Below are positions 35,803 to 47,448 of a DNA stretch of 64,000 nucleotides, piece after piece. Under the pieces are notes generated by a model that was not told the origin of the DNA, ran no database searches, and saw only the letters and a program-made list of their open reading frames with translations. Positions within the stretch are counted from its first letter, which is position 1; every line of letters starts with the position of its first letter. A program made the translations under genes and the position numbers. This DNA is from Pyrrhoderma lamaoense (Eukaryota; Basidiomycota; Agaricomycetes; Hymenochaetales; Hymenochaetaceae), in assembly GCA_002794735.1 (NCBI GenBank), contig NBAZ01000020.1:186001-250000 (forward strand), in the 5' to 3' direction.

Positions 35803-36932
35803 ATGGCTCGCCTTTCAAGTGTCCCTGATGTTGATTCAGAAAATGAAGCTTCAAGGTCTACGAAACCAAAATCATCTAACATCGCTCAAGGTCGTGCAAA
35901 AGGAGACGCAGAAGAAGGCCGATCGACTGACGCGGAAGGTGAAATAGTGCGGGACGAAGAAGGCGAAGATGAGGAAGAAGAGGAAGAAGAGTACGAAATA
36001 GAAGCCATTCTAGATGCACAAAGGGGCAAGATTAAAAAGGTGTGTCGCCGTACTCGTTTACTTGATATTCATCCCATTCATTCTGATGAATGTACTGCTT
36101 CAACTTTCGAGTATGATTATTCTCAAGCCCTTCTTGTGCTAACTCCATGCTTTAGAATGAGTACGCGTACCTAGTGAAATGGAAGGGATATGGAGAAGAG
36201 CACAATAGCTGGGTTACTCACTCTGATGCAGGGTGAGTGTTATTATTGTATGTGGCATGAAATATCGAAAACTGATTCCCAGAGAAATACTATGAAGAAA
36301 TGCACAAGAACTGATTAACGACTATCTACGACGAAACGCCAAATCAAAGGTAGACCGTAACTCTCTTCCGAATAAAGGCAAGACATCGAGCCCTGCAGTG
36401 ACCTCAAGCGCAGCTTCAAAACGAGGTCGAGGTCGACCACAAAAAAATGTATCCGATGACGAATCAGGAGCAGAGAGTCGCCAGGCTAAAAAGCAAAAGG
36501 CTGGTACAAATGGAAAGCATAGGGCCGTGTCATCAAGAGAGCCCACAGACTCTGAAGATGTGCAAATGGATGACGCAGAAGAGCCCTTGTATAAGGCATC
36601 TAAGGAAACACAGCTTAGTAAACTGAAGAACTGGGAGAAATGGATAAAGCAAGTCAGTACAGTAGAGACTGTTGATGGAACCCTCATGGTCTATTTCGAG
36701 ACGTGCGTATCCTCTGGTCTATCAGTTCAGCTTGCAGTTTAAAACTTGTTTTAAAGTATTGATGGCAAACTCGTTCGTGAGCCGTCCGACGTCTGTAAGG
36801 AGCGGTTCCCATTAAAGGTAACCTTTCGTGTTCCTTCTCTTCCGCTTAGGGCACCAACTCAGTGCTATCAATTATTTCTAGCTTTTTGAATTTTATGAAT
36901 CTCATCTGAGATGGAAAGCAAACGATGCTTAG
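35803..36932 (+). CDS. HP1/Swi6-type heterochromatin protein (chromodomain and chromoshadow domain)
   Basis: HP1 proteins bind histone H3 methylated at lysine 9 and dimerise through the chromoshadow domain. ATG 35803 opens an acidic N-terminus ending in a long Glu run. The chromodomain starts YEIEAILDAQRGKIKK and, after an intron (about 36040-36156), continues NEYAYLVKWKGYGEEHNSW. The aromatic-cage Tyr and Trp are present, but the usual Glu-Pro after the second Trp is Val-Thr. A basic hinge with an RGRGRP AT-hook-like motif follows. The chromoshadow domain reads NWEKWIKQVSTVETVDGTL, then DGKLVREPSDVC, then LKLFEFYESHLRWK across two more introns. The gene lies 270 bases after Y14 on the same strand. 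Confidence 0.9.
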
Positions 36933-37964
36933 AGGTTCGTGTGGAGTGGTATACTTTGAACATGCCTCACTTACCTTAGCTCCATGACTTATCGGGGCTC
37001 TCGTTGTCAGACTGCTCTAATGTGCAAAAGAAGTTTCTCATCTCCTTTTTCTATATATTTTCGATTTTCGATTTGTGCTTCATTACTTTGTATGATTCTA
37101 CTGATTTTATGACGGCTAATTATTGGGATAGTTTTGTTGGACTAGCTATAAAAACAAATAGCTTAAGAATGATACATTCCCCATGTCCTGCATATCAATG
37201 TTATTGGATGATATAGCTTAAAGTCCACACGGAAAAGGCTGAGGCAGCATAAGTTCCTTATGTCTGAATTGCCCCAAAGCTGTGAGCCCAATCCACACAA
37301 TAATCCCTTCTCACAACTAGCAATCTATTAATAAGCAGGATCCTGTACGAAAGCTCACTAGAAAACCTTTTAATGTAACATTTTCATTTTCTCTAAAGGC
37401 ATTTGATTACATGTAGTTGCGACCTTGCAGGTATACGAAAGTTTAAAAGATACGCAGAGATGACAAGTATAAAGCAGAAAATTGGAAAAAACCATGAGAA
37501 ACTTGGTGTAAAGAAAGAGAGGTGTAAGGAGGGCTGATATTATACATAGAAGAAAGGATGGAGGGACTAGCCAAAGAAGTGATCCAGTAGCGAGGCGGGA
37601 GAAAAGGAGATGTAAGAGGATAGCGGAAGATCAATATGATGCAATGTGAATAATGACTACGGCATGAAAATGAATAAACGAAGTAGCGGTATAGAGAGAG
37701 GTTAGTAAATGGAGGTTAATAAGAATACAACGCAAGCGATGAACCCAGTAGCCGTACGATGACGTGCAGGAACCCAAGGACAAATTGAAAAATCAGATGG
37801 AAATAATCTGTGCACAACACTAGTTGTTTTATGACACGGTCTCCGGTGGGCGCTCGGCCCAAAGAGAGGTTTAAATTGAAATATACTCGCAAAGGTACCG
37901 GCTTTAGCGAGCAAAGGGAGGTAGAATAGACAGTCATGGAACTGAATTTGTTCAAGGCTTTTTT
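36933..37964. other. convergent intergenic region, HP1 / Ste50
   Basis: About 1 kb between two converging genes. It contains only short frames of no recognised family. The part near 37440-37960 is purine-rich on the plus strand and is probably the 3' untranslated region of the Ste50 gene on the other strand. Confidence 0.35.
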
Positions 37965-40639
37965 TCACACGACAGTTGTTCGTTGATGACTTTGAGATGG
38001 TGGTGGGAATGCAGAGGACATTGGCGAGACAGTATTCCCAACACTGCCCGAGGGAGTTGTACCTTCTGACGAAGCATAACGGAAATCTGAGTCCAGAGCT
38101 ACCTGAGTACCGAGAGACCCGTTTGCAGGGACCGTGGTTGACGGTGTTGAAGGAACTTGCCCTGCGCTTGTCACCTTACCAATGAACCAAGACTAAAAGA
38201 TATGTTACTATGATGGCTAGGTCCGACATAACCACAGAAGACTTACTGGTACCCAGCCTCGGTCTCCACCTTCTTCTTTTACGGCCTAGATTTAATAAAA
38301 TATGAGGAACAAGAAGCTTATAGGACAAAGATGACGTACGTATGACCAATGATTATATCGCTTGAATACTCGAAGTAAGTCATCCTTTATGAGATCAAGT
38401 TCTTCTTCACCTTTCTTTCTATAGTCCATGAGTGCGACACCTGGGAAACTAGTTGAAAGAATACTAAGAGGGAGGATGGGAGTCTTTGATGCTGGAGTAG
38501 TTGGGGATCCACCATTTGAAGCTCTAGCTGCATTTGCTTCTGCTATAGCTGACGCAACTGGCACATTTGTTTCAAGTAAACAACCAGCAGGCACCCAACC
38601 TTGCTTGCTCGTGTCAGTGTCAACGACTCCATTTCCTGATGGGTCGCGTTGGACGACCCACCACCCCCGTGCTCGTGAGAGAATAATGAAGGTGTCACCA
38701 CTATAAAAGAATTTGTTCAAACACATGGGCCACGGATAAAAATACGAGCACATACACTACGACATCAAACTCATCTTCCTGCTCCGCCATATACGGGTAG
38801 ATTGCTACGGCGTAAGAGACTTCCGTAGCAACGGTGTCTTGACGAGCTGTGCTTGAAGAGCCCTCCGCTTGCTCACTTTCAGCAACCGCGGCACTTGAAG
38901 TTGAGGCGCCATTAGCATTGTTATAAGCACGGAGTTTGAGCGTATCCGCTCCTAACTCATCCATTTTATCTTTCTGCTCTGTTGCTGGAGACATGAGTTC
39001 AGGCCAGGAAGGTTGCCCGTTGGAAGATGAGTTCACATGTATAGATGTATTTAGTTTAGTAGGCCTTGAAGTAGATCGGGAATGACTCTGAGTGGATCTG
39101 GTAGCCGAAGACGAAGACTCCGAGGCTTTGCGAGCAGCTTGCTTTTGTTGTGCTACAGCGATAGGCGAACGGATATCTTTGATGTGTTTGAGCATGAATA
39201 CTGGGTTTTTCTTTGCATCTTTCAGCCTCTGGAACAGAAGTAGAGGTTTCTCATCATAGCTCAAACACCGTTCTACACCCCTTCGTGAGAATTATGATAG
39301 ATTTTGATGCGCTGAGTACTTACCAGTTTGACCATAGCAAATAAACATTGCGTAATTTTGCCAGTCATCATTGTTAATTTTATATTTCTTGAGGGCTGCA
39401 GGGAGGACCTTCCATGCAGGGTCCTCCAAACTAACCTTGAAGCTCTTGAGGTTGTCTGAGGAAGTGCTCATGCTAGATGAAGGGTTAGGAGGATCGGGTC
39501 GCGCAGTCAACTGTCTACTGGTTTGTCCTGATAATGTACCACCAGAATCGGGAGTAGAGGTGCCATAGCTCGCTTGCCTTGATGGAGTGTTCCTTTCATA
39601 TGACGTTGAATGATATGATGAAGATTGGGTAGAGCGGCTCGCTTGAGTCTCATATTCCGATTTCAGTGGTGAGGGATGAGGTGATTCGCTCTGAGTGATA
39701 GATGATTCTTGTCTCGTAGGTGAGCGCGTCGCTTTGTAGGATGCCCATTTGAAGGAAGGCTGCTTACGAAGGGAACGTTCGTCGTTCTAGTTATTTTAGA
39801 AGACCAAAGAATTAGTTATTACTCCCAATGTTCAGCTATCTGTGATAACGCGTGAATCACTCACCAAACTAGATCTCCCCTGGCCTGACATACGCATAAT
39901 TTCTTCCATACATTGATTCAAGTGTTCATTCAGTCGCTTATTTTCGTCTTCTATCACTCGAAGTCGCTCCCCTGAGTTCACAGAGAGAACGATAGTTGTA
40001 AATGTGTTAACTATGAGATAAAATATAGCTAAACTTAGATGAACGTACCTTGTTCCTTCAGCGTCTCATGGAGCCGATTTAAAGTTAGTGGTTCCTCAAG
40101 GTCATCAAGCTCCGCTGATAGTATTCATAGGAACAATGAGTTAGTATTCAGGCTAAGTTTCAAGTCCATCGAAATACGGTTGACACTGCCGCCTTGTTTT
40201 GTGCTATAAGGTAGCAGTCATCTGGAACTCACATGGTGGAACATAATGACCGGGTTCAATTTCAATTCCTTGAGCGAGCTTGACCTGATATACGGCCTTG
40301 AGAATGGCCAGTCGTTGCCCGATCGTTGCAATCCCGATTTCCTTGAGTGCGTCTGCATCAAGTTGTGTCAAGATATCACCACTGATATGATGCTCTGCGT
40401 GTAGCGAATGAGCACATTGGGGATTGTTTACAGTCGATAGAAACCGTATATTTGTATGTTTGACAGACAAATGAACGAAAAGTCAGTTCCGGGCTCGTTC
40501 TGGGGAATAAGATGGTTCAGTGTGAACCTGAGAATCACGCACCCTGAATTTGAGCTTCATATTGAGGATATCCCAGTTTTGATAACCAGAGATGAACATC
40601 ATGTTCGTCCCACTCTAGTAAGTTACCCCGTGCATCCAT
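37965..40639 (-). CDS. Ste50/Ubc2-type MAP-kinase adaptor (SAM, RA and SH3 domains)
   Basis: This adaptor links Ras/Cdc42-type GTPases to the Ste11 MAP-kinase kinase kinase in mating, stress and filamentous growth. ATG 40639 leads into a SAM domain in two exons (EWDEHDVHLWLSKLGYPQY, then GDILTQLDADALKEIGI). A short coiled-coil region precedes the RA domain (FKVSLEDPAWKVLPAALKKY, then KPLLLFQRLKDAKKNPVFML). Downstream are two SH3-like parts. The first has AIYPYMAEQEDEFDV, GDTFIILSRARGWWVV and GWVPAGCL. The second has ALMDYRKKGEEELDLIKDD, then WSYVKEEGGDRGWVPSWFI. A SAM-RA-SH3-SH3 order is known from basidiomycete Ubc2 and differs from yeast Ste50, which lacks SH3 domains. The stop is at 37965. 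Confidence 0.87.
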
Positions 40640-40953
40640 TGCAACAGGAAAAGTAAGGAAAACTGAATTTCGATGTTACTGGTAATAGTGGTAGAGATGC
40701 GTAGTTCCAGTGTACATGGGATCGATGATTTTCTTTCCAAATTCAGTAATTCATATCAACTTCTATTATAAATTTCCTCTTAATAAGTTAAATAACCATA
40801 TAATAACGCTTAGAGGTACACTGTCGTTGACATTACTATTGCAGACGATTTAAACATGTAAGTAGATGAAGAATGTAAGTTACATATGCATGCCGTTCCA
40901 AAGGTATCATAGATGATGGGAGGAGAGAAGTAAAGCTGAATTAAGCAAGAGAA

Positions 40954-43900
40954 TTATAAACCTTCAAAGAAAGACAAATCTTGAGCAGATAGTCCACCGT
41001 TCGATGGACGAGTGATGCTCGTGAGTTCTGAGCTCTGTTGGGTGGATTTAGGGGGTACAGAAGGTTGAGTAACTGACAAAGGAAAATTCTCGTCAACACC
41101 TAAGTCGAGAAGAGGAGCCACCGGCTCCGGTTCAGGCCGTATCCCGATCCGTGACCCGAGCGGCTACTGGGAGGGGCGCAAGCTTAAGCTTTGCGAGAGA
41201 TGAAGTGTTAGCACTATCGTATGGTTTCGACATGACCGACGTTACCGTCGAGCTCATCTGTGTTACTGGCTTAAGAGTAAGACTTGGCTTTGGTAGAGGG
41301 GCTACCATTTTGCTGAAAGTAATACCATTCGCCAGAGGTTCATCATCGTCTAGCTCAAATAGCGGCTTTTTCCTATTGCTTAAAGTCGGAGGGGGAGACA
41401 GAGGCTCCGGTACCGGAGTCAGAGGAGCCGGCCAGCGGCCCTGATGAGCAGCTGCGCGCTCAACAAGTTGAGCCGTCGCTTCATGATCTGCAGAAGATAG
41501 CTTTCTGATGTGCTCAGTTTTGATCGGCATGGGCACTTGCTTCTTTGGCAAGGGAGGTAGGACACCAGTAGGCGGAGGTGACGTAGGCGAAGGTACATGC
41601 TCTGATGGCTTAAGAGAACCAGAGGCCGTATGTGGAATGGACATGAAGTCGCCAAAGTCGCCAAAGGACTCATTATTGGTTTGAGGAGAGCTACTTTTTG
41701 GGAACAAGGACTGATCGGAGAATTCACCAAAGTTTGTATCTGTGAATAATGAATATGATTGTGAAAGAGTCTGATCCGAAGGCCTATTCTGACTGGGTCC
41801 AGACATTTCGTGACTTTGGAAATCGGAAAATTCATCATCATCATTATCATCATTGTAGGAAGTAGGTGCCGTCTTCGAAAGTGCATATACACGATTTGGA
41901 GACTTGTCTATTGGAGGGGGAGGGTCAGAACCCGTAGTTGATACAGAGATTTGGCCGCGTAAGGTTGTTGAGCTTTGATTGTTGGACGTCACGGTAGTCA
42001 ATGATGATTGAGGAATTACGATCTGAGATTGAACAGTTAGAAGTTCGGATGAAGGTATAATATCAGGCTCATGGCTTGGCTTGGAAGAATTCTGTTGATG
42101 AACTTCTGACGAAAGTGAGTTTATACTTCTTATGGAACCCAAAGAGCTTGAATTTGATGCGTTAAAGGTTCGGGATTTTGAAGGAGCAACAACAAAGCGT
42201 GGTTCTTTTGGAGAAGGACAGGGAGGTTTCGACAAAGGGCTCGATATGGTAGGTGATATCGGAGGAGGTAATGGAGGCGGTAGTGCTGGTATTGATGTCT
42301 CGGATGGGGTTCTGTCTGGAAGTGTGAGACCGGCAAGTATACTATGCTGACCTGTGTTACATGATGTTTCTGAGATTGGAGTAGGTGAAAGTGAACGATT
42401 TGGTTGTGAGGTCGACATTAAGGTCCTGGACTCAGGTCGAGGGGGTGGTGCAAGAGGCGGCGGGGCGAGAGGTGGAGGAAGTTTCGAAGCAATGGGAGGA
42501 GATGATACCAATGCAGTCAGTGCATCTAGTTGTCCATCTTGATCCATATCGTCACTATGGCTTGGGACGATATCTGAAAGGAAATCTATTTCATCTGTGG
42601 ATAGAGCAATGGAATTTCGCGGACTTGAAGGTGTTTCACTCTTGACCCTAGAAAACCTATTGAAGAACCTTGATACCACAGAGGGCCCAGCCGAAGCTGC
42701 AGGCGTGACGGACCGTTCTTGAGGCTGATTCTGTGCAGAACTAGAAGCAGAAATTGACGATACTGAAGGAGATTTCGCAGAAAATGTAGAGCCTGAAGGA
42801 GAAGGTGGTACAACGGAGGACAGACTCGAAATTGAAGATGAATTTTTGTTGTTCGCAGATAACCCTGTATGGTTTGAACCTCCAGAGCCCAAGACGGTAG
42901 TAGTGTTTGAAGCTACTGGAGATGCATCCTTAGAATTCAGTGATGGTGGAGAACTTTTCGTATCAGATTGTGTTGGAGTAGAAGGCTGAGGAGGAGTCCC
43001 GGTCGAACGTCTCCCTAAGAAAGAAAGGAAACCCCCTGACTTCTTCTCCGCGGCCGCTGGTTTCGGTGTATGCTCCTCGGTGATAGGATCAATGGTCTTC
43101 CATCCGGGCGGAATATCATCTTTAGGTTTTTCAATAGCATTCTTGATTGAGAGCTCCCAAGCTGCTAGGTTTTTTGCCAAAAAAAGATGCGACATAGGAC
43201 TATTGCGAACAATGGGGAGATTCTTTGTGAGCTTCAAGCACTTCCCCATAGACCTAGCCGTATTAGATCCAGAAAATACAAGTGGGGGTTGAGTTGGTGT
43301 CTCTGGGATAACCTTGTGAAGAAGTTCATCTCTAGCAGAAATTTTATTGAGATCATTATGTTGATATTTTACTGAGATGACCTACAGTCCATCGATATTT
43401 TTCAATCCGTTCCTCCAATTTCCAAAATTTTCAAATTTTGGGCGTTCCTTATCAGGCCAAAGGTCAGATGATAATTTATCGAGATTCTCATATATTGATT
43501 CCATCATTTCGGGAGGCTGTAAATTACGTTCATAGTAACACAACTTAGAGTGAAGTTGAAGTTGGATTTACTAACCACTGTTCGGTCTCGCCTAGCCTTT
43601 TCCTCTCGAGCTATAGTCCATTCGTCTTTCACAACCACATCGTTGTCATCTGTATGCCGTACTGCTTCCCATTTGGGTCCCCAGCCATCCGTCTCCACAA
43701 TACTGTCATTGAACTCCGGTGCTGTAGAAACCCACGCATTTGACCCGTCATCATCGAATGATGAAGCTGGTAAAGATGAAAAGCCAGCTTCAAAAGAGCC
43801 AAAAGGATCTTGATCCTCAGTATCCGGAAGTGTTACATCTGTTGGAACTATCGAGGCTGAGGGCGGTTCGACATCCGTAGAGGGCGATGTAACAGGGCTA

Positions 43901-44304
43901 GTAGGTGTTGGAGTCGCACTTTGGGATCGGTCCGCAGGTTCTAAGGTTATAACAAACTCCTCTTTCACTTCATTAGTAGGGGTTGCATGATTTCGAGCAG
44001 TCTCAGGAGCTGGATCAGCAGAACTAAGATCAAATTTGTAGCCAGTGCTTGTATCCCATTCACTTGTCTCAATTGTTTTACTTTCTGTATTTGAACTTGC
44101 CCAAAGAGAGGCTTCACCCGTTGGCTCTGTCCAGTTTAGGCCTCCGGTACTCCATGAAGGTGTTCCTACATCCGCTTCCTCGGCCGCCACCGCCGGTAAA
44201 GACCATGACGGCGTTGTTATATGTTTACTAGGTTGTACGGAGTGTGCAAGGTCCTGTTCATTATCAGGTTGAGACCAAGCATTTCCCCAGACATCATCAT
44301 CCAT
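40954..44304 (-). CDS. large disordered protein with clathrin-adaptor-type motifs, function unknown
   Basis: ATG 44304 begins DDDVWGNAWSQ, a tryptophan-acidic motif, with repeats such as TPSWS and WGPKWE nearby. A conserved-looking helical region follows (MMESIYENLDKLSSDLW and SHLFLAKNLAAWELSIKNAI). Then come several hundred residues rich in Ser, Pro and Thr with two proline-rich stretches (about 42240-42480). Toward the C-terminus are DEFSDFQ, NFGEFSD and SFGDFGDF, the type of short acidic-phenylalanine motif bound by adaptor ear domains, as in aftiphilin. The open frame stops at 41132. The next frame, however, continues with PLLDLG (a clathrin-box-like motif) and ends SFFEGL at 40954, which looks like the true end. 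An unresolved indel or tiny intron lies near 41135-41175. Role in vesicle traffic is inferred only from motifs. Confidence 0.65.
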
Positions 44305-44696
44305 TATGCCTTCGGGTAGCCAGCAGGAGCTATTTTATGCAAGCAGCAGCATCCACAAATCTCCGAAGGACTGATTCCCGAAAACACGTCGTTGGTGACT
44401 CGGGAGTGAGTCCCATGTCACGAGTCGATGTTGTACACGATCACGCGCATTGCGACAATGTAACTTAGTCAGATATCACTACAAACTCAGGCCCGTGCTG
44501 TACCGGTCGAGCGATCTTAAATGTTGTGCACATCATTCAGTATCTTCATAAATGAGTGTTGCGCTCCCGTCAATCTCAACGTCTACAGTCGCTTGCTTTT
44601 ATCTATTGCGAGCTCGAACGAAATCGATTTTCTCAACTTAAATATCCCAATTGGAACAACTCAAGCTGATCGACTCTCGTAAGAAATATAGTCTCA
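44305..44696. promoter_or_regulatory. divergent region, adaptor-like gene / F-box gene
   Basis: Just under 400 bases separate the two start codons and hold both promoters. GC-rich, CpG-containing segments occur near 44380-44460. No specific motif was recognised. Confidence 0.35.
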
Positions 44697-46306
44697 ATGA
44701 ATACTGCAGGAACATGTTCTGCACAGCCTGTAATGCTTGATACTCGCCCGCCCTTCAAAGAAAACATGGCATTTCATCGAAATACCCAGGAATACATACC
44801 CTTTCATACAGAATCGGACGCTATGCTTGCTAGTCTCATGCTTGCCTACCGACTTTCCTCACCGATATTCACACTTCTTCTTGCCCTTGTGCGCCACCCC
44901 GGTTTTAATCCTGCAGACATAACCTTGTGCAAGGCCGAGGACGTCTGGTTACGAGTGTCCGATCACCAGGCTCAAAAAACAAAGTCGGTGATAAGGCCCA
45001 CGAGTAAATATTCCCGCAAGATTCAATTTCCTCGGTTTGTCATGGAAGAAGTAGTGGATATTCTAGCGGAGGAGCGTCGTGCAAACCTTTACAGCGAGAG
45101 AGACTCAAATGGTCCTTATTCATGTCGTATAGATTTCGCGAGGGTGAGTAAAAACGACTGCAACGATGTATAATGATTGAATCAATAATCCTGTCTGACC
45201 ACATGTATATAGATTGATGCGGATTTGAGGACTATGAGCTTAGTATGTAAAGAATGGAGAACGCCTGCTCAACGGGCTCTTGGTCGGATAATGGCTATTC
45301 AAGGTATGTCAACTTTTCTTCATATACAAGTTTATATTCTGACATTCAAGCATTTAGACGTTAGGAAAGATCAACTATTTGCTATTCTTAGCTCACCGCT
45401 GTTCGGGCCATGGTCCGCGAATCCTTCGTTGTAAGGCATAGCAATACTTTTGATTTCCATGATCAAGAGCAATTACATAAAGAAAGGCACGAAATGAAAC
45501 GTATCATGGCACAACTCATAAACAGGACTCCAAACATTAAAACCCTCTCTATCTGTGTAGAGTGGATAGAGCTCCCGGTTGAAAACTTGATCTCAAGCGG
45601 CATCTCACAGATGCCGTCATTGCAGGAATTGCGTCTCATTCAGTCAGGAGATATCGCGCAACTCCTCGGCTCGGTTTGTAAAAAGTTGAGATGTATGTCG
45701 AAGCTACGGCATCTATATGTACAATTTTCTGGAATCGGCTCTGCGTATACGGCCCATGTGTCACCCGATACTCTCGACGAGGCAGGTCCGGGACCAGCAT
45801 TTGAACAATTATCGTTACGAATAGGCTCTGTGAGCGAGCTAGCCCTGAGATATATTTCATGGTTGACAAGACCACGGGAAGGAAAAGATGGATTCAAGTT
45901 GAAAAACTTGGCACTTGACTTGTCTCGTAGCTATTTTAGCGAGACTCCAGTCCTAGATGCACTAGAGCCCTGTTTACAAATTATCGATCAACTTTGGGTT
46001 AGTGTGTGCGGTCTAGGAGAAAGTGTTATAACAAGACTTTTGGGTTCATGTGGTGCTGTGCGGCGTCTGTCGTTGTTTTTCCGGCATGCTTATGATTACT
46101 CACGTCTACCTTATCTACCCGAGTCTCTCGAAGAGCTTTATGTTGATTACTCGTTCAAGGACCCCGACTGGGAAAGCTGGGACGAAAATATGATAGAGTT
46201 CTTGAAGACGAGATGCCCGCCAAAATTACGACTGATTTCAATCTGTCCGATTTGGCATGAAGAAGTTGGAGAATTACCTGACTTGCTACCAAAATTCACA
46301 TTGTAG
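44697..46306 (+). CDS. F-box-like protein with leucine-rich C-terminal region, one apparent frame break
   Basis: F-box proteins select substrates for SCF ubiquitin ligases, and mushroom genomes hold many. After about 100 N-terminal residues a degenerate F-box reads FPRFVMEEVVDILAEERR. After an intron (about 45143-45213) it continues LRTMSLVCKEWRTPAQRAL, the classic end of the motif. The remaining residues are irregular leucine-rich repeats (PNIKTLSICVEWIEL, MPSLQELRLIQ, LRHLYVQFSG, AVRRLSLFFR). At about 45405-45413 the frame of SSPLFGPW must shift by one base to reach VRESFVVRHS, as if one G were missing. The stop is at 46306. The substrate is unknown. Confidence 0.72.
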
Positions 46307-47448
46307 CTGAAGAAATGGGTATTCGAATAGCGAGGCGACGTCGTATTCAAGACCTTTTTGTATTATAGAAGTTCTTTCCTTATGCTTCTTGTTTTGTAAA
46401 TATGTAATTGTATTGGATTGACATCGCACAGAGTCCTGATCTTTTACCTTTATATACCAATTTCTACTCGGACGAACACGGTTTTAAGAATTTGACCAGC
46501 TACGATTGGTTTGAGCGCACAAAGTTCGGTCGAAAGATCAGCTCCGTATGTCGGACGTGGTAAAGTCCGTTTGAACATCTCGGCCAATGTGCCATTGGCG
46601 GACGACAGCGGCTCCCCGACAAGGGTTTCAGGTGCGCGGACAAATTCGGAAAGTGATAGTGTTTCTATTTTTTGAACAGCGCGCCTTTTATGTATCGTGA
46701 TGCAGAACCCGTTACAGCCTATTATGGCTTATTAGATCATCGTCAAATTGCGAGCCGCAAGGTCAATCAGAATAGGCTGCAGATACTCGTCTCTTTTACA
46801 GGAAAAAGAAAGTAATGGTGATAAGTTCAATAACGTCCGAATCGTGTGAAGAAGTAACACATCTAGTAAAGGGGGAGATAATAGGACAGGTGATGAATTG
46901 ACTTCTTCATCAAAGGTGTAAAGATGGCATTGGAGCTCCGTGTTCTGTCCAAGTACTCCCCGAGGATCCGAAGAGCGAAGGAGTACCACGGCCAGTTGGG
47001 GAAAAACGAAGTTGGTAGACGGCTTTGAGATGGGCAGCGATAGAGAGTGAGTGAGCGGGAGCAGCTAGCAAAGTAGCGACGGGAATCATCGTGAGGTACT
47101 CGGAGGATTCGTAAACGAGTCGAGGAAGTGACTAGGAATGATGCGTGTTACTACGAAGCCACCAGAAGAGGAAGAGCGTGACCAGACGCCGCCAGACAGA
47201 GTAACTGACATGTAAGACGGGTGATCCACGACTGGCCATTGGCACGGATGATGCAAGTGATCGCCGCCTTCCCTAAATTGGCATATTTATGGTAGGATCA
47301 GGGTCTTTAAAGAAGGTTTCCGGATTGGGTACTCTTAAACTGTGTCGCCGGAAATATAAAGTAGAGGGAGGATTGAATTTCTTTATTAATCATTCATTCT
47401 CTACATCATCACCCACACTCCCCCTTTGCTTTCGGCTCCCCCTTTCCA
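46307..47448. other. intergenic region upstream of the Zn2Cys6 regulator
   Basis: About 1.1 kb without a recognised gene. It includes the 3' end of the F-box gene and a likely long promoter for the regulator. Short frames on the complement strand (for example 46732-46989) show no domain. Confidence 0.35.
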
